Below the pieces are notes generated by a model, which was given only the letters and a program-made list of their open reading frames with translations, searched no databases and was not told the DNA's origin. A stretch of 11,356 nucleotides of DNA from an uncultured Pirellulaceae bacterium (lineage in GTDB: Bacteria > Planctomycetota > Planctomycetia > Pirellulales > Pirellulaceae): contig CAKQNH010000070.1 of NCBI GenBank assembly GCA_934255105.1, positions 1 through 11,356 of the forward strand, given 5' to 3'. Shown here one piece after another: positions 1 to 7,760 of the stretch (position 1 is its first letter; every line of letters begins with the position of its first letter). The position numbers were made by a program, and so were the translations under genes.

Positions 1-35
1 CAGAGATTTTTTTCGTGTCCTTCGTGTGTTTCGTG
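1..35. repeat. 9-bp-period TTCGTG repeat at the left edge
   Basis: TTCGTG occurs at 12-17, 21-26 and 30-35, exactly 9 bp apart, and the last copy is followed by GTTAA. On the minus strand the array reads as repeated CACGAA units. A related single TTTCGTG lies at 61-67. No coding frame is apparent here. From memory, similar CACGAA arrays occur between genes in many planctomycete and verrucomicrobial genomes, but I cannot verify this here. It may be part of a longer dispersed element cut by the window edge. Confidence 0.55.
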
Positions 36-235
36 GTTAATACAACTCCCAATCCTCCAATTTCGTGAACGGTTACGCGTGATTATTGAGAATAGTGGAT
101 TATGCCTATACATCGCGCGGTTCCGACAGAATGCAAATGGCACAGCGGCAGCCCGCTATTCGGGGCTTCGGTCTGCCGTAACTGCGCAGAGCTTGTTACG
201 AGCCTACAAGGACTGTTACGAGGCAACAAAGATTG
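36..235. other. Non-coding region downstream of the operon
   Basis: No convincing gene is seen between the left-edge repeat and the stop codon of the cytochrome/WD40 gene. Besides the tandem repeat there is a 5-bp inverted repeat, AGCCC (150-154) with GGGCT (163-167) around an 8-nt loop, and a perfect palindrome CTGCGCAG at 182-189. Neither is followed by a T-run on the minus strand, so there is no classical intrinsic terminator for the operon here. The open frame starting at 79 on the plus strand continues deep into the antisense of the coiled-coil region and is judged spurious. Confidence 0.5.
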
Positions 236-239
236 TTAC
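178..239. repeat. 20-bp tandem repeat (TGTTACGAG...) running into a stop codon
   Basis: TGTTAC starts at 194, 214 and 234, exactly 20 bp apart. The full units 194-213 and 214-233 agree at 16 of 20 positions, and the third copy is only a 6-bp stub. An inverted GTAAC at 178-182 faces the GTTAC at 195-199. On the minus strand each unit contains GTAACA and can form a small hairpin: CTTGT (192-196) with ACAAG (206-210), and TGTT (214-217) with AACA (225-228). The third copy contains the TAA stop (236-238) of the cytochrome/WD40 gene. Because 20 is not a multiple of 3, the three TAA triplets fall in three different frames. The function is unknown. It could be a dispersed repeat, a 3'-end RNA structure or protein-binding sites. 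Confidence 0.6.
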
Positions 240-2479
240 TGGGGAGTGCCGTAGGATTCTTGGAAAAGTTTCATCTGGTCCAGGGCGTCCTGAGCAGCTT
301 GCTGAGCTGCTTCCAATTGCGTCTTCAGTGTGGCCGCTTGGCTGGTGCTCTTCTCAAGCTCCGCTGCGGCCTGATCGCGAGCCTGCTGTGCCTGCGTGGC
401 TTGCGCCTGCAATTTGGCTAGCTGATCAGCCAGCACCTGCATCTCTGCGGCCAGCTTATCTGTAGTGGCCTTTTGTGCGGTCTGAGCCGCTTCAGCGGCT
501 GCCGTTTGTTCGGTCAAAGCCTTGACCGCCGCAGCAGACTGCTGCTGTGCAGCCTCCAGTTCGGCTTTCTTTTTGTCGAGCGCAGCTTTGTCCGCTACGG
601 CTTTATCGTGGGCGGCTTGAGCAGCAGCCACCTGCGCGTTCGCTGCATCGCGAGCCGCGACGGCCGCCGCCGCAGCGGCAGCCTGTTGATCATAAGTGGC
701 TTTCAACTTGACGACATTCTCGGCCGCTGCTTTCGCCTGGGCGGCCAATGCGGTCAACTGTGCCTTGGTCTTCTCCGAATTCGCAGCCAACTCTACACGG
801 CTCGCCTTGGCGGCGGCTAGCTGAGCTTCCAGCTCTTTGATCTTGGCGTCAGCCTGAGTCAGTTCGCCGGTGAGCTTCTGATCAAGCGCGGTGGTTTCAG
901 TCACTTGCTGGGTTAACGTGGTGGCTGCTTGATTGGCGGTGGCAAGTTGAGTTTGCGTGGCGGTAGCCAATTCGGTGGCCGCCTTGGCGGACTGCTCGGC
1001 GGTCGCCTGTTCCGCTTGCTTGGCGGCGAGCTGGGCTTGGGTTTGCTCTAAACGCGTGGCGATCGAGGGTGGATTGGCTGCGATCAATTTCACCGCCGTG
1101 GGTTCGGCTGCGGGCCACAGTTGCACTCGCCCATTCCAATCACCTCCGGCCACAAACGCGGCATCTCCCGTGAGTGCGACTTCCAAAGCCGCTTCGGCGA
1201 GCCCTTGGAATTCGCTTTGCAGCTCTCCGTTGCCGTTCCATAGCTTCACGCGTGCATCGCGGCCAGCAGAGGCAATGAAGCCATTTTGCGCGTACATGAC
1301 GCTGTTGACACCACCGCCGTGCGCGGCCCAGGATTTGATCTCTTTAGTCTCATTCATGTCCCACAGACGGATCGTGCCGTCGAGGCTACCACTAGCTAGC
1401 ACATTGGAATCGGCGCGGAAATCAAGACTCCGAATCTCCCCGGTGTGCCCCGTCAATTCGGTGTACAGACGCCCGGTTGCCGCCTCCCAGACGACCAAGC
1501 CGTTGGAGCGATCTCCGGTCGCTAACAACACGCCGTCAGGGCTATAGCGCAAGGAGAAAATCCAATCGGTGTGTTTCTTCAGTTCCATTTGCATTTCGCC
1601 GCTGGCCGTATCGAAAATGCGTACGATCTTTTGGGGACCCGCCACCGCGATGTGCTTTTTGTCCGGACTGATGTCGGCGGCTAACACTATGTCCAGTTCG
1701 TCGCCGACTTTGGCAATTCGCTCACCAGTTTGAATATCGACCAACACGGCACAACCGCTCTTGCTATGTCGCCCGCCGCCGATCAGCAGTTGTCTACCAT
1801 CGCGGGTGAATGTCAACGACTGTGGCTCTCCTTCAGGAAAGGGGATCACGCCCAGCAGTTCTCCGCTCTGCGAGTGGTACAGGCTGACTTGTTGTTGTCC
1901 ACCCACGGCAATGAGAGGTGCCCACGGGCTGGCGGTCATGGCGGCGATCGCAGCGCTTCGCTCGGTTTCCATCACTGGCTCGCGCATCAGCAGTTCGGGC
2001 ATCGCCGGCGGTCCCTCGGGTTTCCCGATGGAAGTGGTGGACAGCATCGCCGCAGCGGCGTTGTTGCTACGCTTGATCTTACTACCCGAGTTCTCAGGCA
2101 TGCCCTGTTCGATCCATGTCTTGACCAGATCGCGCTGCGCTTGCGGAATGGGATCTTCATCTGGGGGCATAAACGGTTGTGCGGAGTGGGAAATCGACGC
2201 GAACAAACGCGAGCCACTAAGATTGCCCTCGGCTACGACCTTGCCGCCCGATCCGCCGGCCAAAACACCACTGTAGGTGTCGACCGCCAAGTCGCTCGCC
2301 TTGTCACCCTCGGCATGGCACGTCGTGCAATGCTCACGAAAGATGGGTTTGATGTGTTCGTCAAAGGTGATCTTCTGCTCGTCAGCACCTTTGTCCGCAG
2401 CCTGGGCCACGCGGCCCAGGGTCAATGCCAGGCAAACAATCAATGCTAAAGTCAGTGCAGGGTGGAACTTCATCGTCAT
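236..2479 (-). CDS. Cytochrome c / seven-bladed WD40 / coiled-coil fusion protein
   Basis: This is a 747-residue exported protein built from three modules. Residues 1-28 form a signal peptide with a hydrophobic core (TLALIVCLALTLG) and a likely cleavage after AQA. Residues about 36-128 form a planctomycete-type cytochrome c domain (PSCyt1 family): the haem motif is C51-T-T-C54-H55, and a Met in QPFMPPDED (M104) is the probable sixth ligand. Residues about 173-460 hold seven WD40-like blades, the fourth to sixth being the clearest (for example SGSLDGTIRLWD), which is exactly one closed propeller. Residues about 475-735 are an Ala/Gln/Lys-rich coiled coil. It is the last gene of the operon, 164 bp after the DUF1549/1553 gene, and may also be expressed separately. 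The ATG at 2479 is chosen; an ATG at 2473 gives almost the same signal peptide, and no strong ribosome-binding site decides between them. Family membership is clear, but substrate and redox partner are unknown. Confidence 0.9.
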   Translation of the reverse strand: MTMKFHPALTLALIVCLALTLGRVAQAADKGADEQKITFDEHIKPIFREHCTTCHAEGDKASDLAVDTYSGVLAGGSGGKVVAEGNLSGSRLFASISHSAQPFMPPDEDPIPQAQRDLVKTWIEQGMPENSGSKIKRSNNAAAAMLSTTSIGKPEGPPAMPELLMREPVMETERSAAIAAMTASPWAPLIAVGGQQQVSLYHSQSGELLGVIPFPEGEPQSLTFTRDGRQLLIGGGRHSKSGCAVLVDIQTGERIAKVGDELDIVLAADISPDKKHIAVAGPQKIVRIFDTASGEMQMELKKHTDWIFSLRYSPDGVLLATGDRSNGLVVWEAATGRLYTELTGHTGEIRSLDFRADSNVLASGSLDGTIRLWDMNETKEIKSWAAHGGGVNSVMYAQNGFIASAGRDARVKLWNGNGELQSEFQGLAEAALEVALTGDAAFVAGGDWNGRVQLWPAAEPTAVKLIAANPPSIATRLEQTQAQLAAKQAEQATAEQSAKAATELATATQTQLATANQAATTLTQQVTETTALDQKLTGELTQADAKIKELEAQLAAAKASRVELAANSEKTKAQLTALAAQAKAAAENVVKLKATYDQQAAAAAAAVAARDAANAQVAAAQAAHDKAVADKAALDKKKAELEAAQQQSAAAVKALTEQTAAAEAAQTAQKATTDKLAAEMQVLADQLAKLQAQATQAQQARDQAAAELEKSTSQAATLKTQLEAAQQAAQDALDQMKLFQESYGTPQ

Positions 2480-2536
2480 GCGTTTTGAACTTAACCTTGA
2501 GGAATTGAAACCAGCGCCGCGGGCAAACGCCCCCTA

Positions 2537-2549
2537 CCAATCTAATTGG
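2537..2549. repeat. CCAAT-N3-ATTGG inverted repeat
   Basis: A perfect 5-bp inverted repeat with a 3-bp spacer lies about 60 bp upstream of the cytochrome/WD40 start codon. The size and symmetry suit a small dimeric DNA-binding protein, but a 5+5 match can arise by chance. No flanking promoter supports an operator role. Confidence 0.25.
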
Positions 2550-2579
2550 GCAACTGGTTAATTGCTTCGCATCGTGCGG

Positions 2580-2609
2580 AAAATAACAACTGTCAGCGGT
2601 CTTGCTGAC
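2580..2609 (-). terminator. Hairpin with T-rich tail after the DUF1549/1553 gene
   Basis: Read on the minus strand, GTCAGC, a 6-nt loop and GCTGAC (2609-2592) form a perfect 6-bp stem, followed by AGTTGTTATTTT. The stem is short and the T-run is interrupted, so this looks like a weak intrinsic terminator or attenuator. It lies 35 bp past the stop codon of the DUF1549/1553 gene, between it and the last operon gene. Confidence 0.4.
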
Positions 2610-2643
2610 GCTGCGAGGCTGAAACGTAATCCGAATCTATCTT

Positions 2644-5214
2644 TTAATGATTGAACATGAATTCGCGACTATTGAGCACAGCCCAGAAGACATCTTCCAA
2701 TCCCACCGTGTTATTGCCTGTGTCGGCGACCAACTTGGTCAGCGTATCCGTCTCCGCCTGCGAAGGCTGCCGCGACAGCGCACGCAAGTAGATGTTCTCG
2801 ATGACTTGAGGGACTGTCAGGCCGGCATCCAGCCAGGTTTTGATCAGCTTGCCTTGCACGATTTTGCCGTGGGTAGCGTTGCCGTTGAGGAAGTGCAGGG
2901 CTTGCGAGAGCGATGGGTCCGTGCTTGATTCCGCTTCGCAGACAGTGGTTCTCGGCGAACGGCCAAAGGTGGTTAGGAAATAGTTGCTGGACGAACCGTC
3001 GGCGATCTGGACGGCGCGCGCGCCGAGCGGCAAACCGCGGAATTTCTCTTGCGTACCAGTCGCCTCAGAAATGCAGTCCAGCAACATCTCGGCCGGTATG
3101 CGTCGCACTTGGGCAAAGGCATAATTGCGAGTGTCTGCACGATTGGTTTCGTTAGGCTGAGTCGTGCGTTGGTAGGTCTCCGAATTGCAGATGTCACGCA
3201 CCAACTGCTTCAGGTCAAACTTGTACTCTGTCAGCTTCTTCCCCAATTCGGCAAACAGCTCGGGGTTGCTGGCAGGGTTGCTAACGCGGATATCATCCAC
3301 CGGCTCGACGATACCAGTGCCGGTAAAGTGAGCCCACACGCGATTGGCGATGCTCGTGGCAAAATATGGGTTATCGGGGCTGGTTATCCAGGCGGCTAGA
3401 ACTTCGCGACGATCTTGCCCCTTGATCTCCGGTTGTCCGCCTCCCAAGAACGTGGGTGGAACCGGCTTCTTAGTAACCGGATGGTTGACCTCGCCGCCGC
3501 CTCGATTGAAGACGATCACTTCGCGGTAATCTTCGCCCGTCTTGCGGCCGATTTGGGAGAAGAAAGATGCGAAGCCGTAATAGTCATTCATCGTCCAGCG
3601 GTCGAAGGGATGATTGTGGCATTGCGTGCATTGCGTTCGAATCCCCATGAAAACTTGCGCTACGTTCTCGGCAGTTTTGATCGTATCGCGTTCAACTTGA
3701 TAGAAGTTGGTAGCGGGCTGTTCGAACACTCCACCATTGGAAGCGATCATCTCGCGGACGATTTGATCGATGGGTGTGGTCTGCGCGATCTGGTTGGTCA
3801 ACCAACTCGAATACAGAAAGGCGGCCTTGTAGCTGACTTGATTATTGCTTTTGACCAGCAGGAGCTGAGCCCACTTCATAGCCCAGATCTCGCTGAACTC
3901 CTTGCGTTGCAACAAGCGGTCGATGACTTGGCTACGCTTGTCGTCCGCCGTGTCGGCCATAAACTCGCGGTATTCTTCGACGGTTGGCAATTGTCCGATG
4001 ATGTCGATGGTCACGCGTCGCAAAAATTCTTCGTCGCTGCATTGGCCGCTGGGGAGAATGCGGAGCTTGTTCAGCTTCGCAGCTACCAATTCGTCGATGT
4101 AATTGCCGGTAACCTCAGGCGGTGTGTAGTCGAGGTCAGCCGGGAGGGCCAGGACTTGAGTCCCGACGGTGTGTGTATCGAACCGCGCCATGACAAAGGC
4201 CTCGCCGCGTACGCCGGCGGTGATTGCGCCCAAGTTGGTGACTGCAGCGGTGCGATCGTTGTTGGTGCTGAAGGCGGCCAGCGATGAGACGTCGCGCGTG
4301 GTGCCATCAGCGTAATGCGCCACCGCTACTAGACGCTGTGAAACCCCTTCGCCTTCCATGACCAACTGAGGTGGAAATAGTTCGACCTTGGTGCACTCCG
4401 GTGGGGCGGCTGTGTCGATCAACGCACCCTTTTGAAGCCAACCTAGCAGTGTCGCAGCATACGAACTGTCTGGCTCCATGCGCTTGCCGCCCGAGTGCGG
4501 GACAGCCCCAATCGCCTTGAGATAGAACAGGCTCTGATCGGGGATAGCTAAGTTGATGCGTCGAATACCGATCTCGCGAGTAATGCGTTGATAGTCTCCG
4601 ACAGGGTCGAAGCCGAACAAGGATAGTCGGAATCCGTCTTTACCACGCGCGGCACCGTGGCACGAGCCGGTGTTGCAACCCGCGCGAGTCAGCACGGGCA
4701 TCACATCCAAATGGAAACTGATGTCGCGCGGTGTCTTGGCCGCAGTAACGCTCACCGCGGCTTCCGCCTTCAACTCCTGCCATGTGGCCAGCAATTTTGT
4801 TTGGCCATCGGCGGCAGGTAGCAAGCGAAACTCCTCGAAACGAACCAGCTCGGGGTTCTCGACCGTCCAGGCAACCTGATCGGTAACATCCAGCGTGACC
4901 CCATCGCTGCGCTGAGCCACGGCAATCATGTTTTGAAAATCTGTGGCAGTAGCCAGTTGCGCCTCTGGTGGGTAGATGGTCAGCGATTCCCACGTTTTAT
5001 CTGCGGCTGACGCGGCAGATAGGGTCAGCAGTCCCACTAGCGGTAGACACAATGCAGCAGCCAAGACGCGGCCAGCCCAGCTAGCGATGCTGCTCGCAGT
5101 GGAAGCCGCTAAGGGGGGCGACTGCAGGCTGTTGCGGCGCGGGCTGGACGTAGAGGCATCTGGACCTGTAGCGAGATCCACTACGGCAGAACTAAGGCGA
5201 GATTGGATGTGCAT
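2644..5214 (-). CDS. DUF1549/DUF1553 (PSCyt2/PSD1) protein with Big2-like domains and two haem-type motifs
   Basis: This is an 856-residue exported protein. The N-terminus is long: about 48 polar residues precede the hydrophobic core VLAAALCLPLVGLLTLSA, with probable cleavage after ASA (residue 70). A Big2-like domain lies at about 74-158. A cytochrome-like segment follows at about 166-265, with C180-N-T-G-S-C185-H186, a CX4CH motif rather than CX2CH, and a possible Met ligand at M246. A second Big2-like domain is at about 274-357. DUF1549 follows at about 371-558, with a classical C529-T-Q-C532-H533 (CTQCHNHPFDRW). DUF1553 occupies about 600-853 (DRREVLAAWITSP, ANRVWAHFTGTGIVEP). These families are expanded in Planctomycetota and biochemically uncharacterised. 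The ATG at 5214 lies 15 bp after the preceding stop, and only a weak GGA precedes it. Translational coupling to the upstream gene is plausible. Confidence 0.92.
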   Translation of the reverse strand: MHIQSRLSSAVVDLATGPDASTSSPRRNSLQSPPLAASTASSIASWAGRVLAAALCLPLVGLLTLSAASAADKTWESLTIYPPEAQLATATDFQNMIAVAQRSDGVTLDVTDQVAWTVENPELVRFEEFRLLPAADGQTKLLATWQELKAEAAVSVTAAKTPRDISFHLDVMPVLTRAGCNTGSCHGAARGKDGFRLSLFGFDPVGDYQRITREIGIRRINLAIPDQSLFYLKAIGAVPHSGGKRMEPDSSYAATLLGWLQKGALIDTAAPPECTKVELFPPQLVMEGEGVSQRLVAVAHYADGTTRDVSSLAAFSTNNDRTAAVTNLGAITAGVRGEAFVMARFDTHTVGTQVLALPADLDYTPPEVTGNYIDELVAAKLNKLRILPSGQCSDEEFLRRVTIDIIGQLPTVEEYREFMADTADDKRSQVIDRLLQRKEFSEIWAMKWAQLLLVKSNNQVSYKAAFLYSSWLTNQIAQTTPIDQIVREMIASNGGVFEQPATNFYQVERDTIKTAENVAQVFMGIRTQCTQCHNHPFDRWTMNDYYGFASFFSQIGRKTGEDYREVIVFNRGGGEVNHPVTKKPVPPTFLGGGQPEIKGQDRREVLAAWITSPDNPYFATSIANRVWAHFTGTGIVEPVDDIRVSNPASNPELFAELGKKLTEYKFDLKQLVRDICNSETYQRTTQPNETNRADTRNYAFAQVRRIPAEMLLDCISEATGTQEKFRGLPLGARAVQIADGSSSNYFLTTFGRSPRTTVCEAESSTDPSLSQALHFLNGNATHGKIVQGKLIKTWLDAGLTVPQVIENIYLRALSRQPSQAETDTLTKLVADTGNNTVGLEDVFWAVLNSREFMFNH

Positions 5215-5229
5215 GGTTCGTCCGAATGG

Positions 5230-7743
5230 TTACTGGGATTGAAGCATCTTTTGAGCTTGGCGCAATTGCTCCAAGCGGCTGAGCGGCTTTTCGGTCGGCG
5301 GTGGTGCCGCAGCCGGTTTGGCTGCCGCGACCGCTGGTGTAGCGGTGGCGATGGGTGCAACAATCTGCACCTCGCCTGGCCCCTGCGTCTGCACGATTTC
5401 GCCCTCGGGACGGCGAATCGTAGCTTTCACAACCAGCGTCTGGTGTTTGCCTACTCGCGCGTCGGCAGCCACGCTAATCGGGAAGGTCAACTGAGTCATC
5501 TCCCCTTCCAGCTTGATGACCGGGGTGGTAGTGGTCACGCCGGCTGGCAGACCGAGCAACTCAAACTGCACTTCACCTGCGGGTGGCTGTTTGATTTCTA
5601 GTCCAACCACGACGTTGCTACTGGCATTGGGCTCGACTACGGTGGTCACGAATTTATATTCGAAGAAGGAGTCGGCGACTTCAAAATTGATAAAGTTGGT
5701 GGCTACCCAAACACTGCTGTTGGTGCGCTTGGCCTGAGCCAAGACCGTTACGGGAAAGCTGCCGAGGGCGGCAGTTGCGTTGGCGGTGATCGGTATGAAA
5801 GCTTCGCTCTTGTCGGCTTCGATACGCACGGAACCGCTGGCCGCACAACCGTTGGGGTTGTACAGGATCCGCAGCGCGATCGGTTCGACATAGCCTTCAT
5901 TGCGTTTAACTTTGACGTGCAAATTGGCGGTGCCGAAGCGCGCAATCGGCACCTGCGGCTGCACCAGCTCGATGGAAAATGGAACCGGTTGGGTCACCGC
6001 TACCGTCATGCGATCTGAGTTGTGCCCCCACATGTCGACCCTGTTTTGGCCGGACACCAATTGCGTGCGTTGGTTTAGTGCGCCCGCGACGGCTGGCTTG
6101 GCGTCGGGGAGTGTGGAAGCTCGCAGCGGCGCTAGGGCTGCGTCGATGGGCGCGTCCGCAGCGGCTGTAATCAGCAGCGGAATAAACGTTTGATTGGCTG
6201 CGATGGTATCGGTGCTGAGCTGCAGGCCGGCGGGCGCCTCTTCCCAATAGAGTTTCAGATCGCCCCCGAAATTGGCGCGTAGGGCGCGCACGAGAACGGC
6301 CATCGATGCACCCTGAGGCACTTCTACAGTTTGCGCTTCGTAGCGCACAAGCTCGTCAATACTCAATGTTAGCTTGGGTTGTGGCGGTGCGACTTCCAGG
6401 CGGTAGGCATGAGCCGGACTGCCATCGAGCAGTTGATCGCGTATAGCCACCAGATACACACCGTCCTCCGGAAACTTGAAGGACAGCAGGCTATCGGGAC
6501 TGCCCGAATCGTCGTTTGAGGCTAATCGCCCACCCTTTTCATTAAAGATCTCCAGCCAACTATCGGTCGGGGATCGCAGCGTGCGACGCGCGTACACCGT
6601 GTACTCGAGCGTCTGGTCTTTTTTACCATTGATTTTGAACCAATCCACGTCGCCCGGCTCCTGCAGCACGCCGTTGAAAGCGACCGGGGTATCCACGGCG
6701 ACCAACGCAGCTCGATCTGTGTCGGGTTCACTCTCGAGCACATTGGGGTAATCGATGACTCGTAGTTGGTTCGGCGAAGGGGCTTGTTTCCCGTCGCGCG
6801 AGGCGATGAAATCGAAGTCGCCGACCGCATCGGGCAACTGAATCTGTTCGGTCCAAGTATCTCCCGAGACATCGACGATCGTGGCGGAGATCAGTTCGCC
6901 TGGTCGACCGCCCGACGGAATCACAGCCAAGGGGCGCGGGAAGTTCCCAATGTGAACGCGGTATTGACTGCGCTCATTGCCACCATAGCTGCTTTCGCGG
7001 ACTTCGATTACATAGCGTCCCGCTGCGGGGGCTTTCATCGAACAGACACAATCCTGCTGTAATAGCGGAGCGTCGTCCGAGCTGGTAACTTCGAATCGCT
7101 GGGAGTCGAAAATAGTGACCGACGGATCGAAAAACTCCGTCCCAAGTCGCAGCCCCTCAAGTTCGACCGTCAGGGTTTGTCCCTCTTCCAATTCGACTGA
7201 AAAATAGTCGACATCTTCGTTGGTTACCACGCCATAGACGGTCGAGTTCATCGCGACCGCTTGCGGTGAGTCGAAGTCATTGTTGGGTTCCACTTCGGGA
7301 AGCTGGGGCAGGGCCGTAATCCCCACATGGCGAAGATTGCTGATGCCGCTAGCCGTCGACAGTCGCACGGCGATCAGGCCGGGGGGAAAATTGGCTGGGA
7401 CATTTAGCTTGGCTTTGACGGTATTGTCCGCTTCCGCCACCAGATCTGTGACTTCGATTCGCGTCGTGGGCTGGACCGCCGCACCTGCGGAGGCGTAGTA
7501 GAACAGCAGCTCTCGGGCATCCGCCAGGCGGGTACCGGTGAGCACGATCTCCGTCACCGTGCCACTTTGGGCACCGGGCGGATTTATCTTGGACACGACC
7601 GGTGCATCCGCACTAGCTACTGAGGCCAGCAACACCACCCCGCACAGAAAAATCCCCGATGGTAGGTTTCCAAACGGAAAATCTCCATGCAGAGGGGCTC
7701 TCACCGGCGACAACCAACGCGCACATCGCATTACAGACTTCAC
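5230..7743 (-). CDS. Secreted IPT/TIG and PPC-domain protein
   Basis: This is an 837-residue exported protein with no recognisable catalytic motif. The signal peptide core is IFLCGVVLLASV, with probable cleavage after ASA (residue 45). An IPT/TIG-like domain spans about 48-143 (SKINPPGAQSGTVTEIVLTG). Two bacterial pre-peptidase C-terminal (PPC) domains follow, at about 150-266 (EVEPNNDFDSPQAV, DVDYFSVELEEGQTL) and about 337-452 (ESEPDTDRAALVAV, DVDWFKI). Residues about 455-795 are further beta-rich Ig-like segments, about 796-818 is an Ala/Pro linker, and a short helix-like tail ends the protein. C232 and C234 lie close together. PPC and IPT modules usually act in binding or folding outside the cytoplasm, so a scaffold or ligand-binding role is inferred. 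The GTG start at 7743 is supported by AGAAGG 8 nt upstream, 17 bp after the DUF1501 stop. An internal ATG at codon 5 is the alternative. Confidence 0.88.
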   Translation of the reverse strand: MKSVMRCARWLSPVRAPLHGDFPFGNLPSGIFLCGVVLLASVASADAPVVSKINPPGAQSGTVTEIVLTGTRLADARELLFYYASAGAAVQPTTRIEVTDLVAEADNTVKAKLNVPANFPPGLIAVRLSTASGISNLRHVGITALPQLPEVEPNNDFDSPQAVAMNSTVYGVVTNEDVDYFSVELEEGQTLTVELEGLRLGTEFFDPSVTIFDSQRFEVTSSDDAPLLQQDCVCSMKAPAAGRYVIEVRESSYGGNERSQYRVHIGNFPRPLAVIPSGGRPGELISATIVDVSGDTWTEQIQLPDAVGDFDFIASRDGKQAPSPNQLRVIDYPNVLESEPDTDRAALVAVDTPVAFNGVLQEPGDVDWFKINGKKDQTLEYTVYARRTLRSPTDSWLEIFNEKGGRLASNDDSGSPDSLLSFKFPEDGVYLVAIRDQLLDGSPAHAYRLEVAPPQPKLTLSIDELVRYEAQTVEVPQGASMAVLVRALRANFGGDLKLYWEEAPAGLQLSTDTIAANQTFIPLLITAAADAPIDAALAPLRASTLPDAKPAVAGALNQRTQLVSGQNRVDMWGHNSDRMTVAVTQPVPFSIELVQPQVPIARFGTANLHVKVKRNEGYVEPIALRILYNPNGCAASGSVRIEADKSEAFIPITANATAALGSFPVTVLAQAKRTNSSVWVATNFINFEVADSFFEYKFVTTVVEPNASSNVVVGLEIKQPPAGEVQFELLGLPAGVTTTTPVIKLEGEMTQLTFPISVAADARVGKHQTLVVKATIRRPEGEIVQTQGPGEVQIVAPIATATPAVAAAKPAAAPPPTEKPLSRLEQLRQAQKMLQSQ

Positions 7744-7751
7744 AGATATGA

Positions 7752-7758
7752 CCTTCTT
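7752..7758 (-). promoter_or_regulatory. Shine-Dalgarno AAGAAGG deciding the GTG start
   Basis: On the minus strand AAGAAGG ends 8 nt before the GTG at 7743. This is ideal spacing and the clearest ribosome-binding site in the window. It supports GTG over the ATG four codons further on. Confidence 0.65.
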
Positions 7759-7760
7759 AG

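Larger units (their letters stand above)
2480..2643 (-). other. 164-bp intergenic spacer within the operon
   Basis: This is the only sizeable gap in the four-gene minus-strand run. In the direction of transcription it holds a hairpin followed by a T-rich stretch (2580-2609), then a CCAAT-N3-ATTGG inverted repeat (2537-2549), then a small GGGC/GCCC hairpin (2521-2532) in the leader of the cytochrome/WD40 gene. No convincing promoter hexamer pair was found. The arrangement fits partial termination with differential expression of the last gene, but that is inference. Confidence 0.4.

Noticed and set aside
150..167. AGCCC-N8-GGGCT hairpin as the operon terminator
   Set aside because: The stem is only 5 bp and no T-run follows it on the minus strand.
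79..465. 128-codon plus-strand open frame starting in the left intergenic region
   Set aside because: Two thirds of it is antisense to the coiled-coil coding region, and the start has no ribosome-binding site. It is open mainly because it reads through the tandem repeat in a frame without stops.
480..1050. GC-rich repetitive stretch resembling a DNA repeat array
   Set aside because: The repetition follows from the Ala/Gln/Lys heptad-like coding of the coiled coil. There is no fixed nucleotide period and no spacer structure as in CRISPR or satellite arrays.
1730..2449. 239-codon plus-strand open frame
   Set aside because: It is antisense to the cytochrome and first WD40 part of a well-supported gene, with a low-complexity, unrecognisable product.
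3415..4287. 290-codon plus-strand open frame
   Set aside because: It lies entirely antisense to the DUF1549/DUF1553 gene, whose domains and haem motifs are unmistakable. It has no recognisable domain and arises from the composition of the real gene.
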